Assembly: GCA_021826655.1 (NCBI GenBank) | Contig: JAKAZC010000146.1 | Coordinates: 1-6,943 of the forward strand | Length of the DNA: 6,943 bases | Origin: Actinomycetes bacterium | Lineage (GTDB): Bacteria; Actinomycetota; Acidimicrobiia; Acidimicrobiales; RAAP-2 | Reading direction: 5' to 3' | Part shown: positions 5,623 to 6,943 of the stretch, piece after piece | Position numbering within the stretch: the stretch's first letter is position 1 | Layout: each line of letters opens with the position of its first letter | Translations under genes and position numbers: made by a program | Notes under the pieces: generated by a model | Databases searched by the model: none | The model's input: only the letters and a program-made list of their open reading frames with translations | What the model was told of the DNA's origin: nothing

Positions 5623-6803
5623 GCCTCGGCGTGATGGCGTTGGAGGAAGGCGGCCGGGTCGACTTCGAGCGGCTCAGGAGGGCGCGGCGCGATCGCGTGT
5701 TCGAGGCGATGGCGCGACACGACCTCGATGCACTCGTTCTCGGTCGCGAGGCGAACGCCCGCTACGCGTCGGGGGCGCGGCGACTCTGGGTGGCGGGGAC
5801 CAGGCCCTTCGGTCCGGGCTGCGTCCTCGTCCGCAGCACCGGGGAGACCCACCTGATGACCACCTGGGACGAGGGGATCCCGGACGAGATCCCCCGTGCC
5901 CACCTGTACGGGATGTCGTGGGACCCGATGAACATGGTCGCCAGCCTGCAGGGGATCGACGGTCTGGCCGGAGCCCGCCGGGTCGGGGTCGACGGGATGA
6001 CCCCGCTGTGGCGCGGGCTGTTGGCGAGGGTGGCACCCCACGCGCAGTTGGTGGAGGCCCAGTCGACGCTCCGGGCGCTGCGGATGCGCAAGACCCCCGA
6101 CGAGGTGCTGTGCGTGCGCACCGCGGTGGCGATCGCCGAGGCCGCCCTGTCGGCGGCTGCAGAGGCGATCCGCCCGGGCGTGCGCGAGCGTGACCTGCTC
6201 GGGGTCTTCGACCAGCGGATGACCGACTTCGGCGTGACCGCCCCGGCGATGGAGGGGACGTTCTGCCGGACCGAGCCCTGCCGACCCGGCGAGGTGCCTC
6301 GGCTGCGCCGGCTGGTCAGCGATCGGGCCATCGACCAGGGCGCCCTTGTGGCCCTGTCCGGCGGCGTCCTGTACGCCGGCTACGAGGGCTCGGTCGGCCG
6401 CACCTGGCCCTGCCTGGGGCCGACAGGTCGCACCGTTCTCGGCGGACAGCGTGAGCTCTACCGGCGCTGGCTGTCGGTCCGCGAACGGGTTCTCGACGCG
6501 TGCCGTCCGGGAGCGAGCGGCAGGGACCTCCGCGAGGCCTACGAGGCGACCGGAGAGCCGTTGCCCGCGTTCCCGGTGGCGTACAGCTCGGGGATGGGCT
6601 ACGAGGCGCCGATCGCCGGCAGCAGCCTGGGACCGACCTTCGACGCCACATGGCGGCTCGAGCCCGGGATGGTCCTCGGCGTGCAGGCGTACGTCGCCGG
6701 CTCCGAGGGCGGTTACCTCGGGCTCGACACCGTCCTCGTGACCGAGGACGGTGTCGAGGTGCTTTCGACGCTTGGGCACGGTCCGCTGGCCGACGCCGGA
6801 TGA
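5616..6803 (+). CDS. M24-fold protein lacking all five metal ligands (candidate pseudoenzyme)
   Basis: A 395-residue paralogue of the preceding protein with the same two-domain layout: an N-terminal creatinase-like domain (DFERLRRARRDR... LDALVL... ARYASGAR) and a pita-bread domain from about residue 160 (MRKTPDEVLCVRTAVAI). Fold landmarks are kept: SDRAIDQGALVAL, YAGYEGSVGRTW, SGMGYEAPI, LEPGMVLGV and GGYLGLDTVLVTEDG. Aligned with its neighbour, every metal ligand is replaced: Asp269 by Ser248, Asp280 by Ser259, His344 by Ser325, Glu379 by Gln357 and Glu393 by Leu370. No frameshift or stop breaks the gene, and codon use matches its neighbours, so this is a maintained protein, not a decaying pseudogene. 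GTG 5616 or GTG 5619 is the start; the latter forms a 4-nt GTGA overlap with the upstream stop. Likely role (inference): a structural, regulatory or substrate-binding partner of the metal-bearing M24 protein, or a metal-independent enzyme. Confidence 0.88.
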   Translation: MVSLGVMALEEGGRVDFERLRRARRDRVFEAMARHDLDALVLGREANARYASGARRLWVAGTRPFGPGCVLVRSTGETHLMTTWDEGIPDEIPRAHLYGMSWDPMNMVASLQGIDGLAGARRVGVDGMTPLWRGLLARVAPHAQLVEAQSTLRALRMRKTPDEVLCVRTAVAIAEAALSAAAEAIRPGVRERDLLGVFDQRMTDFGVTAPAMEGTFCRTEPCRPGEVPRLRRLVSDRAIDQGALVALSGGVLYAGYEGSVGRTWPCLGPTGRTVLGGQRELYRRWLSVRERVLDACRPGASGRDLREAYEATGEPLPAFPVAYSSGMGYEAPIAGSSLGPTFDATWRLEPGMVLGVQAYVAGSEGGYLGLDTVLVTEDGVEVLSTLGHGPLADAG

Positions 6804-6834
6804 CGGACGACACTCATGCCGCGCCGCCGGGCGT

Positions 6835-6943
6835 TCAGCCCTTCTTCGTCTCCCAGAAGATGCGGTCGATCTCGGCGATCTGGTCGATCAGCTCCTGGCC
6901 GACCGCGACGTCGTTGGTCTTCTTCGCCTCGCCCGCCTTCTTG
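6835..6943 (-). CDS. C-terminal fragment of an unrecognised gene (5' end beyond the window)
   Basis: The last 35 codons and stop of a minus-strand gene entering from the right edge. The tail is Lys-rich at both ends with an amphipathic middle (EAKKTNDVAVG, then QELIDQIAEIDRIFWETKKG). Third-position GC bias is strong in this frame, supporting coding. I do not recognise the family from this piece. It converges on the second M24 gene with 31 bp between stops; no terminator hairpin is evident there. Confidence 0.6.
   Translation of the reverse strand, partial: KKAGEAKKTNDVAVGQELIDQIAEIDRIFWETKKG

Noticed and set aside
5586..6779. A 397-codon minus-strand open frame antisense to the second M24 gene
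   Set aside because: The plus strand encodes a clear M24-fold protein with coupled start; the antisense product has no domain features.
5616..6803. Second M24 gene considered as a pseudogene
   Set aside because: The frame is uninterrupted over 395 codons, keeps the fold motifs and shows normal codon bias and coupled translation; only the metal ligands are changed.
6804..6834. Terminator between the second M24 gene and the convergent partial gene
   Set aside because: GC-rich, but I could not find a convincing stem-loop or T-tract in the 31-bp gap.

Overview
This is a very GC-rich window with GTG starts and leaderless-looking genes (TANNNT -10 boxes ending 6-7 nt before the start codon). That points to a high-GC Gram-positive bacterium (Actinomycetota). 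A lineage such as Acidimicrobiia is possible, but this is inference and no marker gene is present. Gene density is ordinary. I see no tRNA, rRNA, CRISPR array or insertion sequence.

Left part (1-2910): two perfect copies plus a half copy of a 31-bp hairpin-bearing repeat lie at the 3' end of a minus-strand group II (SufS/CsdA-type) cysteine desulfurase. Divergent from it is a small plus-strand DksA/TraR-like zinc-finger protein. A CCCCGT hexamer tract separates this gene from a convergent minus-strand flavodoxin. Upstream of the flavodoxin, on the same strand, is a small two-helix membrane protein of unknown function.

Right part (2911-6803): a regulated-looking plus-strand operon. A TTGACA-type promoter overlaps a perfect 7-bp inverted repeat. 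A possible leaderless leader peptide follows, whose stop overlaps the start of a cytochrome P450. Two tandem M24-fold (creatinase / Xaa-Pro peptidase-like) proteins come next and overlap each other by a few bases. The first M24 protein keeps all five metal ligands (Asp, Asp, His, Glu, Glu) but lacks the two accessory catalytic histidines of normal Xaa-Pro peptidases. The second keeps the pita-bread fold motifs but has replaced all five metal ligands (Ser, Ser, Ser, Gln, Leu), so it is a candidate pseudoenzyme. The most attractive candidate for an undescribed system is this P450 / metal-M24 / metal-less-M24 trio. I infer a small-molecule pathway in which the two M24 proteins may form a heteromer; the substrate cannot be read from the sequence.

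The right edge (6835-6943) holds the C-terminal 35 codons of an unrecognised convergent gene.
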